NCBI GenBank assembly: GCA_009760855.2
Contig: WPIO01000024.1
Location: 137,001-201,000, forward strand
Reading direction: 5' to 3'
DNA length: 64,000 nt
Source of the DNA: Cristatella mucedo
Taxonomy: Eukaryota > Bryozoa > Phylactolaemata > Cristatellidae
Each line of letters starts with the position of its first letter. Positions within the stretch are counted from its first letter, which is position 1. Below, piece by piece: positions 33,997 to 45,468 of this stretch. The position numbers and the translations under genes are program-made. A model generated the notes under the pieces. It saw nothing but the letters and a program-made list of their open reading frames with translations. It was not told where the DNA came from and ran no database searches.

Positions 33997-34165
33997 CAAG
34001 CTTAGCAGATTTAGCGGCCTCATTTATATAGCAGCAGAAGAGACTTTACGGCTATCACCAGCGCTTGCAGTGAGCAATCAAGGATTGTCTGCTGAAGGAC
34101 TCAAGCCTACGACCTGAGTTGTCAAGGGCGAGCACCTTACCTCCTGGGCTAAGACTCGGGGCTTG
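33997..34165 (-). mobile_element. SINE family B, shared by both arms
   Basis: The reverse complement shows the head CTTAGCCCAGGAGGTAAGG, a B-box-like GTCGTAGGCTTGAGTCC and the body CTGCAAGCGCTGGTGATAGC. The arm B counterpart at 60,385-60,530 has lost about 22 bases around GAGTCCTTCAGCAGACAATC. Its presence in both arms dates it before the duplication. Confidence 0.75.
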
Positions 34166-34482
34166 CTGCAGGCCCGTCTCTCGCCAGTGTGAGGACCCTC
34201 GCACCTGCTGGCCTGCAGGGGCACCGTATAGACCGGGTGAGCCCAGCTGCCCATGTCATGGACTCCTCACTTAAGTCACTCGTGATATCACTTCGTTACA
34301 CATCAAAGAAATAAACTTTTATCAAATAGTGACAAACTGACAGACAAAGCCTACAATCGTATATCCACATCAAAATTTACAAATAGCTGTCAGCCTGTCA
34401 AACACTTAACGATCAAATTAGAAATTTACATTCCTAACTTTCCCATTCATGAACGTACATTCCACGTGCTGACTACAAACAG

Positions 34483-36929
34483 CTAACTCAGTAAGAACAT
34501 AGAGTCAACTTCTGTCAGAAGCTCTTTGTCAATAATCAACAAGCTAATCATGTTCAGACGCTCTCGGGACTTCGTTGATCTGAGATCATTCTTAATCAGT
34601 TTCCCTTGCTGAATGATCGTTCACTTGAGCAGTTCGTCGCCATGAGGCAAAGAAACATTCGCCGAGCGATATCTGTGTTCGCAAACGTGCTACGGAGATC
34701 TATATCAACGATGAAGCGATACAACTGAATTTTGATCTCGCTGCAGACTGTAGCATTATCTGGATCGTCAGTCCCATCTTCCTGCAGGTCGTCCGACTAC
34801 GACGCCTGCAATGCTTCCTTGCCCAACTTTGTTTGCAGAGCTGCCTTCAATTGTACTAACTCTTCCACCAGTTTAGGTTGCAGATCGGAGACCCCTTAGA
34901 AATGAATTAATTTGCTTGCACCTTATAGAAATTCTGCATCAGAAACTGATGACATTTTACGCAATAAAGCAAATCGGTCAGCCATTTCGCCACATGCTTC
35001 CTTTCGCTTCGACAGTGCAGCAGCAAGGCTATCGATGGTAATGATTAATGTGTCAGTACGGATTTCATCAAGTGGTTTCAACTGATTCGCAGTGTCCACG
35101 CCAGATTCGTAATCTCTGCGATTTCGTTTGCGTACTTGCTTGCTAAGAACAGCCGTATAGCTTTCACAGCGTGGCAGGTGTTTGCTATCTACGTCAAAGT
35201 GGTCGAATTGTTCACTTAGGATTTGTACGTACGTCTGCAATAAGTCATAAATCGCAGCAACAAAATTCTAGTCTTGATCAGCTGACTGCAAAGACACGCT
35301 GTTGGCTTGGAATCTTGAAAAAACATTCTGCTAGAAAGCAGCCATTATGTCCGTCTCAAGGCACTGTATTCGATAGCGCAATCTTCTGGCTTCTTGACAC
35401 GTCTCTGCCTTGTGGTCGCCCACTTTGTCATCTAAAATGTCCTCCAGAGCATCGACACTGTCATTATAGTCTCTCACCGGAGCATAGGTCGCATCAAATT
35501 GTGCTGTAGAACAGTGCCCGACGGTCGCTTTACTGCTAACCGGCCTGGAGTATTTCCTAGATTGCCCTTGAGGATGGCCCAGCGTGCTGTCGAACCAGCA
35601 AAAAACACGTTTAGCAGTTGGACAACGTCAAAGAGCGATACTGCATCGGCACAGCAGGCTGCTTCGCACTCACCAACGAGGTTAAAGGAACGGCCTGCAC
35701 AGGATATGTAGGCGGTATGAGGATTTACCTGCCTTATAAGACCCTGCATAACTCGGTATTTGCCGCTCGTGTTGCTGTTGTTATCATACGACTGTCCTCG
35801 GCAATCTAAAATATTGATCTCCCAGCTGTGCAGAAACTAAAGCAAGCCATCCGCAAGCTGTTCAACTTTGTGACCTTGCTGGGGTAGAAGTGTGAGGAAC
35901 CACTGAACAGGGCCAGAAGGCCACACGAAACGAATAGTCACTGTCAGCTGATAGCTGTGTTAAGTCAGGCGTAGAGTCAACTAAGATTGAGAAGGCCTTG
36001 ACAGACTTAACCTCAGCCGTAATCCGATCGGCAACAGATGACCAATCAGCTGAATTAATTGATAGCAGATGTTAGCGGAGAGCTACGAAGTGCGTTCCTT
36101 TTCCCCTGTTATAATGCATCTGCACGTGTTTCGCCATGGAGGGTTCAAGTTTTGACGTAACTTCGAGGATTCCCAAACAATTGCCACGATGAGCAGAGCC
36201 AACGATTTGGTTGTCATCTCTATAGGCCAGGCCACGCTCACATAACAAAGAAGTAGCTTCAACCGACCGCTCCTGAACAGCATGCTAGTGCTCACGTTGT
36301 TTTTCATGTTGCCTTACTAGTGCCTGATCAGCACGTTTTTCTGCACCACTCAGCGTTAGCTGCTTAATCATGGATGATGTCGACGAGTAGAACTGACCTC
36401 GGGCTCAGTGATTTGCTGCTTCGTATGCTCACAATTAGGCAGACCTTTCTCGCCGAAGGCTACAACGTCTGATGACATTAGGTTGCATGAAGAGCAAAAC
36501 AGACATAGGTTAGATGGTAAGTGGCAAAGCCAGTTACCATCGGTAGGTTTATTCGATGAGCGAATGAGCTGCTTTGAAAAGGCCACGCGAGCATTTGCTC
36601 GGTTTTCCATCGGTTGCACATAAAAAGCTTTGGTCGGAGTGCAATTCGATTGTCCCGTTCGGATGCATTTCGCACTGCACACCGTTGCCCAGTACTCGCG
36701 CATGTCGTGGACAATCTCGACGCGCCTTCGCTGAGGTCTGTAGAGTAGCAGACTGCAGATGGACATCGTACGGGAGCATCGTCGCGTTCTTGAAACCCGA
36801 TAGCGTCCGTTGCAGCGTCTTCCGCCTGTTGGAATGGCGGACACGGTCCACTTGCATTGTCTCCTCAGTTTTAGCCGCTGTCGCATTTGCGCTCGCAGTC
36901 GCAGCAGTCATTGAAGCTTTGACACCCAC
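34483..36929 (-). pseudogene. hAT transposase (ZMYM1-like), broken copy in arm A
   Basis: On the minus strand, N to C: a low-complexity leader with KTEETMQVD (36,870-36,930); a TTF-type zinc-finger region with NWLCHLPSNLCLFCSSCNL (about 36,460-36,560); ILVDSTPDLTQLSAD, the hAT block carrying a catalytic Asp (about 35,950); INILDCRGQSYDN (about 35,800), a second conserved hAT block; NPHTAYISCAGRSFNLVG; a helical stretch (34,923-35,240); and the hAT C-terminal dimerisation region with ANTDIARRMFLCL and SSERSFSK (about 34,600-34,700). Stops after 34,923 and in other places, a frame change around the zinc finger and a one-base loss after SERSFSK (relative to arm B) make it inactive. hAT transposases excise DNA and leave 8-bp target duplications; no element ends could be identified here. 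Confidence 0.82.
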
Positions 36930-37376
36930 TCACTCCTGCATCGGCGGCCACCTGAGCTGTGGCGGTCGCGTGCTCAGGGCCGAGTTTCCTGCCCAAAGAT
37001 TGCGGCGTCGCAATCGCGACCGCGTTTTAGTCGCATAGCGGCATAGAATGCATCCCGCTTCGCCTGTTTGTTCGTCGCGTGTTTGCACACTTAAGCAAGC
37101 CAATATACATATATATATATAATAGGTATATTACTTGCACTTGTGGTCTATGTCGCGCTCCCTCGAAGTCGAGCCACTATATTGAATGCAGTCCTGCAAA
37201 TTCGTTGCATCAAATATAACAAGTATATATACATATATATATATATATATATAAGCAAGTTAACGTTGAGGCAACTAGTAAGTCTAACCGCGAACGGACG
37301 CGGTCAAATTAAGCCAGCAAAATTGTCTTCGGCTGAGTAAGTTTGCGTGTCGAGTCAACGCCAGGACGTCACCAAT

Positions 37377-37563
37377 TGTAGGTGCTCGCGCGCGCAAGCG
37401 GCGGCGGCGCGGCGAAGAGAGCGACGCATGGCCGAGCGCACGCGCTGTGGGTGGACGCGTAGACGCTGAATTTGTACGCAGGCGACGCAGGCGGGTGAAC
37501 GTTCGTACAGGTGGTCGTAGCCATCGGGTATACTGTTCTGGTGCACGAGGCTTGAAGAATGAG

Positions 37564-37612
<49 letters not shown>

Positions 37613-37749
37613 AGCGTCTACACAGGCCGGTAGACAGACCGTAAGTGCCGAAAACCGCTGCGCTATGATGTAGTCACGTGCAGCCCGTGGGGCGGGCGGA
37701 GGGTCGGCTCGGGCGGAACCATGCGGTAGCTCCGTCGCACCAAAAAACA
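37377..37749 (-). other. LTR-like end segment of arm A
   Basis: Read on the minus strand the segment starts TGTTTTTTGG and ends CGAGCACCTACA. It is followed by ATTGGTGACGTC, which resembles an LTR end plus a tRNA primer-binding site. Arm B has CACCTACAAGTGGTGACG at the same point. Only the inner 120 bases or so are clearly shared by both arms, and a GA microsatellite (37,566-37,609) lies inside. This is a hypothesis only; no second LTR was found. Confidence 0.3.
37566..37609. repeat. (GA)n microsatellite
   Basis: About 22 GA units. They are absent from the corresponding position of arm B as far as it can be aligned. Confidence 0.95.
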
Positions 37750-39100
37750 TATAATAGCAGGCAGCTGCGATCGAGCTTGTGTTTACATTTACATTACAAC
37801 TGAGAATAAATCATTACAACAAGCAGCTGTTGCTTAGATGCGCGGGGCCCTGGACAGTGCTAGAGTGCCGGCCTATAAAGACGGGCCCGCAAAGGCTGAG
37901 CACGAGACTGTAACGAAAGAGGTTGGTGGATGGTTAACCATACCGGATAAAATTTATTGGACACCAAACCCTCCGGAAAACGGCCTACGGCCTGCTTTAT
38001 TTTGAAAATTTCCTGCGTGTTGGACTCTTACACAACGTGTGCCGTGTCAATGCGAGGTGTTGTATTCAATCGCCGCTCTGGATTCGTTTAAAGAATAAAT
38101 TCTCTGAGAGCGCTATACAAACGTATTATGGGCAGCAAGGCGTTTGGTGCACTTGGTGAGCTCCGATATCAGGCGCCTCCTTCCCACTCACGCCCTCCTC
38201 CATCCACCCGTCGTGTAATAAAATTCAATTTGCAAGGTGTAGACAATTTTTGTTATCGCAGAGACTCACAAATATACATTAATAACACGTTTGGATGCAG
38301 TCGTACATAAATGTTAAAAATTGATGTTCAAAGCTCGGCTTTTCTTTTCTTCTTTCTTGGCAAGTTGGCCGATCGTTTCTTTAATGTCGAGAGAAGATCC
38401 TAAATCTGACTCAATCGAAATTATTGCTAAGCCAACCAGTCTTTCTTGGCACATTGCCGGACGAAGACAGTTTTAATTTTGAAGAGCTCTGTCTCCACTG
38501 GCCACTGAAATTTGCAAGGTCGATGAAATTCCGAGTGCCACTGTAAGATTGGGAACAATTTATATTAATTTGTAGCACGTCCTCTTAGGGGTCCATTGTC
38601 TGGGGGAAGCCTCCTGGTAATGGCTTGCAGTTCATTGCTCCTGTCCTCTCCATCTAAATCCTTCCTGTCTCGTGATTAAGAAACTCCTCCACGGTCGGGC
38701 CGGGCCCCCGCGCTGCCACTACTTAGAAAACAGCATCCCCCTAAAGTCGGAGGCATTAAAGGACTCCGTTTTGCTTCGTCGAAAGCTAACGCTAAAAGTC
38801 TGAATGCGTCGTCTGGGAAGCGAGGTAGCCGTGACGCTGTCAGAAGGTGATTAGATGAGACTGGTCTGAATTCTCGAGTTGCAAAGATAAAACCTCTTCT
38901 CTCGGGCAAAGAATATGGTTATTCCTTTACGGCGGGCTACGGCCGTAAATTCCGTAATACAACTCTGCCCCATTTCGAATCCGCTGGAATGGGGTGACAG
39001 AGCTGTATGGAGTGACGAAGAACAAATTAACGCTCTTTTCGAAGTCTAAATTAGAGCTTCACGTGCTTCGGGAACCCAACGAAGCCCACTCATCCAATTG
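37750..39100. other. Unrecognised sequence
   Basis: A LINE-like tail (AATTCTCTGAGAGCGCTATA) lies near 38,098-38,120 without an attached element. Otherwise I see no gene, and open frames are short. Confidence 0.35.
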
Positions 39101-39109
39101 GCTCCAGCC

Positions 39110-39500
39110 AACGGTCGTTCGGAGGAAAATGCGTCACGGGATGGGGGAAGGCTTCAGCAGAAATGGCGTCGGAGTCGTGCACCGCATACCGGTAATCTAG
39201 ACTCGAGACGTCACTTTTGTTGATCTCCTTCAAAATGCAGGACTCTTTTAAGCGCGACAACACTTTGCGGACTGGGTGATATCTTCCAGCACGACCACGA
39301 TCCGAATTCGCCGCAGCAAAAGCTAAGTATTTTTTTATCAACTCATCAGAATTCGGTTAACCTTCCGTGACGGTTTTTGACTTGCCAAACCAGTCTCCTG
39401 ACCTTGACACCAATCGAGCATCTGTGGGGCGAAATAGAGCGACGGTTGCAGCAGTTGGCCGTCCGCATCGCGAATATTGATGCGCTTTTTGTTTACTTGC
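39110..39500 (+). pseudogene. Tc1/mariner-type transposase relic
   Basis: The plus strand, across several frames, shows FSRNGVGVVHRIPVI (the region where Tc1 elements have a G-x-G-P-L-H-R-I motif), then a QHDHDPNS-like block where the family has Q-D-N-D-P-K-H, then NQSPDL and, after a one-base shift, TPIEHLWGEIERRL, which corresponds to the S-P-D-L-N-P-I-E-x-L-W block carrying the last catalytic acid. Only the C-terminal third of a transposase is represented and it is frame-broken. Terminal repeats were not found. Confidence 0.7.
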
Positions 39501-39979
39501 AATAAGCCGGAGTATTGTAACGACCAGTGTTTGCGAGCGTGAGGATGCGTTTGATCCATGACTAGGCGAGTCCGACAGTCATCGCAAATAAGGGAGGCGT
39601 GACGTCATATTAACACAATAAATTGAGTATGGTATGTGATAATTGTGATAAAATGGTTTTTTCTCATTTCAACCAGTGGGCATTCTTTTGGTTGCACACC
39701 AACGTTCGATATTTACTCGACATGCCGGTGAGTAGGGGGCCATCATGGCGGCTGCCCCAGCCATCCGAATACTTTCGCGTTTAATTGGATACGCGGAAGC
39801 TTCGTCGTTCGCCGTTCTCCTTCGTCGCGCGCGGTGACCGTGCGCGCCCCGCCCACAGCTTTAGCAGCGCCGCGCCTGACTACCGTTGCCCTGCCCATTT
39901 AATTTGGTGCCGCGCAAAAAAGGCGTCGAGTCGTCCGTTTGAGCTTCACCGTGCCTGCCTAAACTTTGCTCTGCTCTAT

Positions 39980-40030
39980 CTAAGCTCGCTCTATCTAAGC
40001 CTCAGCATCGCTTAGATAGAGCGAGCTTAG
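39980..40030. repeat. Perfect 20-bp inverted repeat with 11-base loop
   Basis: CTAAGCTCGCTCTATCTAAG (39,980-39,999) pairs perfectly with CTTAGATAGAGCGAGCTTAG (40,011-40,030). It lies inside the cryptic-repeat region. Confidence 0.95.
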
Positions 40031-40659
40031 TCAGGGTCGCCTCGGCTTCTCCTTTCCCGCTCCAACGTCGTCAAGCCAGCCCGCAGAATCCCGACGGCCA
40101 TCGGTCATCGGCTTTTGGTTTCGTCCATCCGCGCAAAACGTCGCCGTCAAACGCTCGCGCGAGCTGCGCCCAGCGCGCGTTCGCTTCGTCCTCTGAAGCT
40201 CTGCTCCGCCTCGCGATCGGTGTTGCCCCGCTTCCTGTGGCTTTGCCCGGCCTGCGTTGACTTCAGCCGGTCCGGCTTGTGTCGTCGCTTATTCCGAAAA
40301 AACGTCGCCGTCCGCTCGCTGCGTCATTACCTCGATCGCGAAAACAATGCAAAGCCTGCTGCAGCTTCGCTGTACCTGGAAAGGGATTTCTTCGCCGGCT
40401 CGATGCGCCTCCATCTTCACATCTTCACACTAAGAGCTTCGCTTGACTCGAAAAAAAAATCAACGCCGCCTCGCTCGCTTGAGCTGTGGCCCGTCCGCTC
40501 AAACTCGGCCGCGCTCAGCTTCGCTTCCACAAAAAGGCATCGTCATCAGCTCGGTTTAGCTTCGACCACCCCGCCTAAACTTCGCCTTGCCGCCCGCTAA
40601 AGCATCGCTCCGCTCGAAATAGCGTCGCCTCGCTCGCTTGAGCGGCAGCTCAGACTGCT

Positions 40660-40990
40660 TACAGAAGCTTTAGCTCTGCAGGTCGTAGACTGTGGAACTC
40701 GCTTCCACAATTCTTACGCAACGACAACTACTCTCCTACTGCCGACTATGGCACATCCTTTTCAGCGGTCCTGAGCTGCTACTTCTAGGCTACTCAGTAC
40801 CTCAACTGCTCTCCTGGCTCTGCTATGCTTCCCACTTTCTCTTTGTTGCGTGAGATGAAGTCTGTTGGCTACCGCCGAATGCGTGCCGAAAGCTGCTTAG
40901 GCTGTGAGTTCGCTTTACAAAACTCTCCTGCGTAACAGCCACATAGTCTTTGTGGATTTACAGACGGAGGTACGTTACATTACATACGAA
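40660..40990 (+). mobile_element. LINE-2fam 3' end
   Basis: The coding remnant reads like SFSSAGRRLWNSLPQFLRND (GGTCGTAGACTGTGGAACTC at about 40,680). It is followed by GCTACTTCTAGGCTACTCAG, CCGAAAGCTGCTTAGGCTGT and an end GGTACGTTACATTACATAC. It is the same family as the copies at 30,372 and 49,740. Confidence 0.75.
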
Positions 40991-41485
40991 CATTACGTTA
41001 CATTACACTACCGTAGCGATCGCTTCGTCCGAAAGAGCGGCGCTCTGATCGCTCGCCTTAGCTTCGCACCACGCCTCCTTCAAACGTCGCTCTGCCGGCT
41101 CCATCTTGGGTCGTCCACCCCCGGGGAAAGCATCGCCAGGCTTGCCCGAGCCTGTTTAGCCTTCATTCCCTCTTTAGCTTCGCTCAGCCAGGTAAAGCTA
41201 TGCCTGGCTCGTTTTGACTTTTCGTGGCTGGCATAGACTGCACCCGGCTGGCACACGCCGGGCTCGGAAACCCCCCTTATTTCGGAGGCTACCCCCTTAA
41301 TCTTCGCACGGTCCGAAAAAGCACGGCGGCGCTCAGAGGAGACGCCAGGGAGTGGGGTGGGTGGCCTGGTAAGCGGAAGCCGAGTCTGACGCCCGGTCGG
41401 GCGGCCAGCGGCCGTGGCCTCTCTGACTGGCCATTTCGGCATCACTTCGGCCAATGTTCGCTTGCCGCAGGCGCTGAGGGGGTAG

Positions 41486-42253
41486 GAGGAGGAGGAGGAG
41501 GAGGAGGAGGAGGAGGAGGAGGAGGAGGAGGAGGAGGAGGAGGAGGAGGAGGAGGAGGAGGAGGAGGAGGAGGAGGAGGAGGAGGAGGAGGAGGAGGAGG
41601 AGGAGGAGGAGGAGGAGGAGGAGGAGGAGGAGGAGGAGGAGGAGGAGGAGGAGGAGGAGGAGGAGGAGGAGGAGGAGGAGGAGGAGGAGGAGGAGGAGGA
41701 GGAGGAGGAGGAGGAGGAGGAGGAGGAGGAGGAGGAGGAGGAGGAGGAGGAGGAGGAGGAGGAGGAGGAGGAGGAGGAGGAGGAGGAGGAGGAGGAGGAG
41801 GAGGAGGAGGAGGAGGAGGAGGAGGAGGAGGGAGGAGGAGGAGGAGGAGGAGGAGGAGGAGGAGGAGGAGGAGGAGGAGGAGGAGGAGGAGGAGGAGGAG
41901 GAGGAGGAGGAGGAGGAGGAGGAGGAGGAGGAGGAGGAGGAGGAGGAGGAGGAGGAGGAGGAGGAGGAGGAGGAGGAGGAGGAGGAGGAGGAGGGAGGAG
42001 GAGGAGGAGGAGGAGGAGGAGGAGGAGGAGAGGAGGAGGAGGAGGAGGAGGAGGAGGAGGAGGAGGAGGAGGAGGAGAGGAGAGGAGGAGGAGGAGGAGG
42101 AGGAGGAGGAGGAGGAGGAGGAGGAGGAGGAGGAGGAGGAGGAGGAGGAGGAGGAGGAGGAGGAGGAGGAGGAGGAGGAGGAGGAGGAGGAGGAGGAGGA
42201 GGAGGAGGAGGAGGAGGAGGAGGAGGAGGAGGAGGAGGAGGAGGAGGAGGAGG
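41486..42253. repeat. (GGA)n array, about 770 bp
   Basis: A nearly perfect GGA/AGG trinucleotide array is entirely purine on the plus strand. Occasional indels (about 41,830, 41,993, 42,030, 42,075 and 42,080) change the frame, so translated open frames switch between poly-Gly, poly-Arg and poly-Glu. The long open frames are artefacts. A GC-rich inverted repeat (GGGCCCAGACCCTCC, then GGGCGCTCTGGGCCC) closes the array at 42,253-42,292. Confidence 0.98.
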
Positions 42254-42960
42254 GCCCAGACCCTCCCTTCAGAGGAGGGCGCTCTGGGCCCTCAGACCGC
42301 CGTGCCATCCCGGCGCTCCAACCATGGCTTCGCCTCTGGCGGCTCTCGCTCAATTTTGTTTGAATCACAATCACAAGATCGTTTAGAAAATATAAATCCT
42401 CCCTCGTTATATTTTACATTAAAATTTTATATAATTTCTAATTATATAATTCCTAAAAAACGGAATTTTATATAGAATTTTATAAATCCTCCCTCGTTTA
42501 AGCTTCGTCTTACCGGGTAGAGCTTTGCTCAGCCCAAACCCAGAACTTCGTCTCCCTCATGTCGGATTCGAGACTTCAGGTTCAAGCTGCTTGATTAAAT
42601 TTGCTCGGCCTGCTGTAAGCAGCTCGCGGCCCGACGAAGTTTTTTGGTATATACTGGCAAGCAATCGAAAAGACCGGCATCTTGCAAGGAGGCGTGGCCG
42701 GCTACCTAATTGGTTGCTAGGCCAACTGGCTCTCTGACGTTTAGCGCCTGGTAGCTTCTGCTCGGACGTAGCATCGCCCGAACGCTGTTGCAGCTTCTTA
42801 GCTCCACAGCTGCTGCAACTGGCTACAGCTGCTCGAGCTCGTGGAGACAAGTCGCAGGTCCCGATAAATCACGGATTATTTATTACTTTGCTACAAGGTA
42901 AGTATACAGGTATGTGAGGCAGTTGACACAGTCAAAAGAAGCTGAGCGACATGCAGTCCC
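42254..42960. other. Unrecognised sequence with AT-rich repeats
   Basis: An 18-base direct repeat TATAAATCCTCCCTCGTT occurs at 42,391 and 42,481, with AT-rich palindromic DNA between. No gene is identified. Confidence 0.4.
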
Positions 42961-43801
42961 AGAGCAGCTGCATCCCAGCATAGTTTGGTTTCGGCTGCTG
43001 CTGCCACTGCTTCAGCGTTTTATGCAGCACCAGCTGCTGCTCCTGCTTCAGCACGATATGTAGTACTGGACAGTACTGGTCCGGAGCTTTCAGCTCCAAA
43101 CCGAGTAGGTAGCCGCCTCAGAGCTTCAGCAACTTCCAGAGATAGTTCTAGACAGCCTGACGCGGAGTTGTCAGCTGGGGTTGCTTCGGCACATTGCACA
43201 CGGTCGCTGTCCTCTGCTGCATGGTTTCTGCATCCCAGCACTGCTAGCACCGGCCTCTGTCCTCTGCCCAGCGACAGGTACAGAGGCTGCTGCAGTCCGT
43301 GCCAGCTGTAGGAGACGACTCGCTGCAGAAGCCGCCCACTCTCTGCACTGAGGGCCCTCACACAGTTCCAGCTCCACCCTACCTCCTTCCTCCTCCTGTC
43401 TTCCTGCCTTCGAACCGCCACGTGCGTGCGGCAGGCCGCCTGCAGCACAGACACCCAGCGCTTCCTCCTTACAGATCAGTTCGTGTCTCCACTGTGTGTC
43501 ACCACGGTGGCTGTCGCTGTCCACTGCCCACAGCTCTCTGCCCCCGTCCAGCTTCACCTTGCTGTCGCTCGTTGTGACCACAGCAGCAGCAGCAGCAGTG
43601 ACAGTCACACTGAGGATGTAATACTCGCACTTCCTACCGTACAGCAGCCACCCTGTGCCCAGGGCTGCAGCAGCTGCTGAGGGCACAGCCCCCCCCCGGC
43701 AGCCACTCTGTCACAGCAAGCAGGTCACCGAGCACGGATAGCTTCCTGGGAGGTGGCTGCAGCACAGCGACACGTCTGTCCTCGAGCCACGTCCTCTGGT
43801 C

Positions 43802-43839
<38 letters not shown>

Positions 43840-44212
43840 GCTGGGTCTGAGCAGCAGAACGAGCCGTGAGTAGTGCAAGCCTACAGAAGCTCGACCGGCC
43901 TGCAGAGGCCGCACTCAACCGTCCTGCAGAGGCCGCACTGCATTGACCCAGTCGTGCCGTCCATCGCTCTGCCTCACAGGTTTCCAGGCGCTCAGTTTGC
44001 TGCCGCTGTATTCCTTCAGGCCATGCAGCCAACAGCAGATGTCCATCTGACGTCACAGACAAGTCCCAGCAAGGGGCAGGCGTCTGAAAGCTGCTGGATG
44101 CTCGGCCAAAGTGCAGTGCTGGCTACTCTGCTACAACGAATGCTGCATCGGTGAATACAGAAGCAGCGGAGCACTGCGCAGAGACTGAGAGAGTTCTTGC
44201 TAGAATGCATGA
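42961..44212. repeat. CAG/CTG-rich sequence
   Basis: GCTGCTGC, CAGCAGC and CTGCAG motifs dominate, with pure runs at 43,583-43,600 and 43,802-43,839. A 26-base direct repeat around CTGCAGAGGCCGCACT occurs at 43,900-43,941. Open frames exist on both strands but overlap completely and show no domain. It may be transcribed non-coding DNA; I cannot tell. Confidence 0.5.
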
Positions 44213-45468
44213 TTATTTCTTATGCTCAAAGTGGCTGTGCATTGGCTATCGGCTGTAAGCATGAGCGGACAGCTATACTCTGCAGGCTAGCGTGCAATTT
44301 TTAATCACATTTTAGTTGCTGATCGAAAGAAAACGTGGCTTACGGAAATACGGCTGCTCATTGCGATTCAAACAAAATTGAGTTTTTGTAACGTACCAGT
44401 CGTCCAATGAGTTTTATTTAGGCAAATTTTTAATTGTATTAATTTATGAACGATGGTGCTCAAGTAGACAGGACATTGCACTATCTTACCTTATATGTTT
44501 TTAAAATATAACAAAGTGAAGTATGACTTTTTATTGCTCGCCTGCACAAGATGCAGGGGCTTATTTTCAGCTTTTCAGTTTTGGTCCCTACCTCAGCTCC
44601 TACACTTCTTTATGCTAAGATGAATCACAGCAGCTGAAAACACGTCAGTGATGTAGCTCAATTTAAACTATCTGTCTATCTATCCTCACTAAGCTGTACA
44701 GCCCATCGACGGCCTCATCACCTGCTCATGAGGCAATGCATAATCAGAGCAGAGTGGTCACTCAATGGACAGCTGAGGAGATTTTCAGAGATCTTGTCCT
44801 ATGCTTTTATGCTCTCACATTAAATCGTACACCACCATGTGTCTGTTAGTGTTCATTTTCAAATTGACTGCTTTGTGCTCACATCGCTAATAAAGGCCTC
44901 ATGCATTGAGCACCCCAAGGTGTACCTAGCATTGATGCAGATGACTATAGCTGCCTGTGTAGTTCCACTCTCTCATCAGGGCAGACCCGTACAAGGTCGG
45001 CAGCAGATGCATGCTCTGATTGACGACCTAAGCAAGTGCCACGCTTGCAGCTCCCATTTAAAGTAATCAAATAATGAAACACTGAATAATTTATACAGCA
45101 CCTTAGGAGAACTAGATGACTATCTTTTTAATTGACTTTCCAAGAAAAGGAACCATCTCGACAGCAAAGTTTAAACCTTCATCAAGAAACTGATCAGTAA
45201 AACTCGATCCAAGCACTACAGCTTGATTCAAGCAGTACAGCTGAACTAGGCCCCATCATGCTTTTACTGAAACTTAAGACTTTATGCCCTTGCTTACAGT
45301 GAGCAGAACCGGATTACCTGATGCAGCCAGTCTATAGTCACCAACCGAGTAGTGAAGTACCGGCCTCTTTAGCATAAGTTACGACCCGTGGGCAATAGAG
45401 AGATGAGCCTTTGGACAGGAACTTCATCATTACGATCAATGGTATAACCTAACCTGACGATGTGATAT
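44213..45468. other. Unrecognised sequence
   Basis: I see no gene or clear mobile element. A small plus-strand frame at 44,839-45,066 has no recognisable motif. Confidence 0.3.

Larger units (their letters stand above)
30290..37540 (-). repeat. Arm A of a large imperfect inverted duplication
   Basis: Sequence from about 30,290 (CCGGCGAAGCGATTTGC) to about 37,500 matches the reverse complement of 56,360-64,000 over most of its length, apart from private insertions. Landmarks shared in inverted order are the AGGTGCTCGCGCGCGCAAGC end (37,381; complement near 56,455-56,475), the hAT gene, SINE-B at 34.0 kb, the TGTCTGTGTTTATAGGGA stretch (complement near 32,807; 61,777 in arm B) and the GCTAGCTAGCGAATCGTTGA stretch (30,714; complement near 63,862). 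In-arm private insertions are the LINE-2fam tail at 30,372-30,690 and LINE-1fam tails near 33,030-33,140 and 33,390-33,447. Confidence 0.85.
39785..41300. repeat. GC-rich region of cryptic short repeats
   Basis: Motifs such as AAGCATCGCT, AAACGTCGCC, AAGCTTCGCT and GCCTCGCTCGCTTGAGC recur irregularly every 30-60 bases. They give long but unconvincing plus-strand open frames (for example 40,115-40,600) full of Arg, Ser and Leu. A LINE-2fam tail at 40,660-40,990 is inserted within. I see no domain or splice evidence for a gene. Confidence 0.45.

Noticed and set aside
40115-40600. 161-codon plus-strand open frame
   Set aside because: Composition follows the cryptic CTTCGC/CTCGC repeats; no conserved motif, splice site or homologous block was seen.
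41224-42374. Open frames of more than 300 codons on both strands across the GGA array
   Set aside because: They are poly-Gly/Arg/Glu and poly-Pro/Ser/Leu translations of a trinucleotide repeat; frame changes at each indel confirm there is no coding constraint.
42985-44062. Several 90-170-codon frames in the CAG/CTG-rich region
   Set aside because: They overlap on opposite strands, are dominated by Ala, Ser, Cys and Gln from CAG/CTG repeats and have no recognisable domain.
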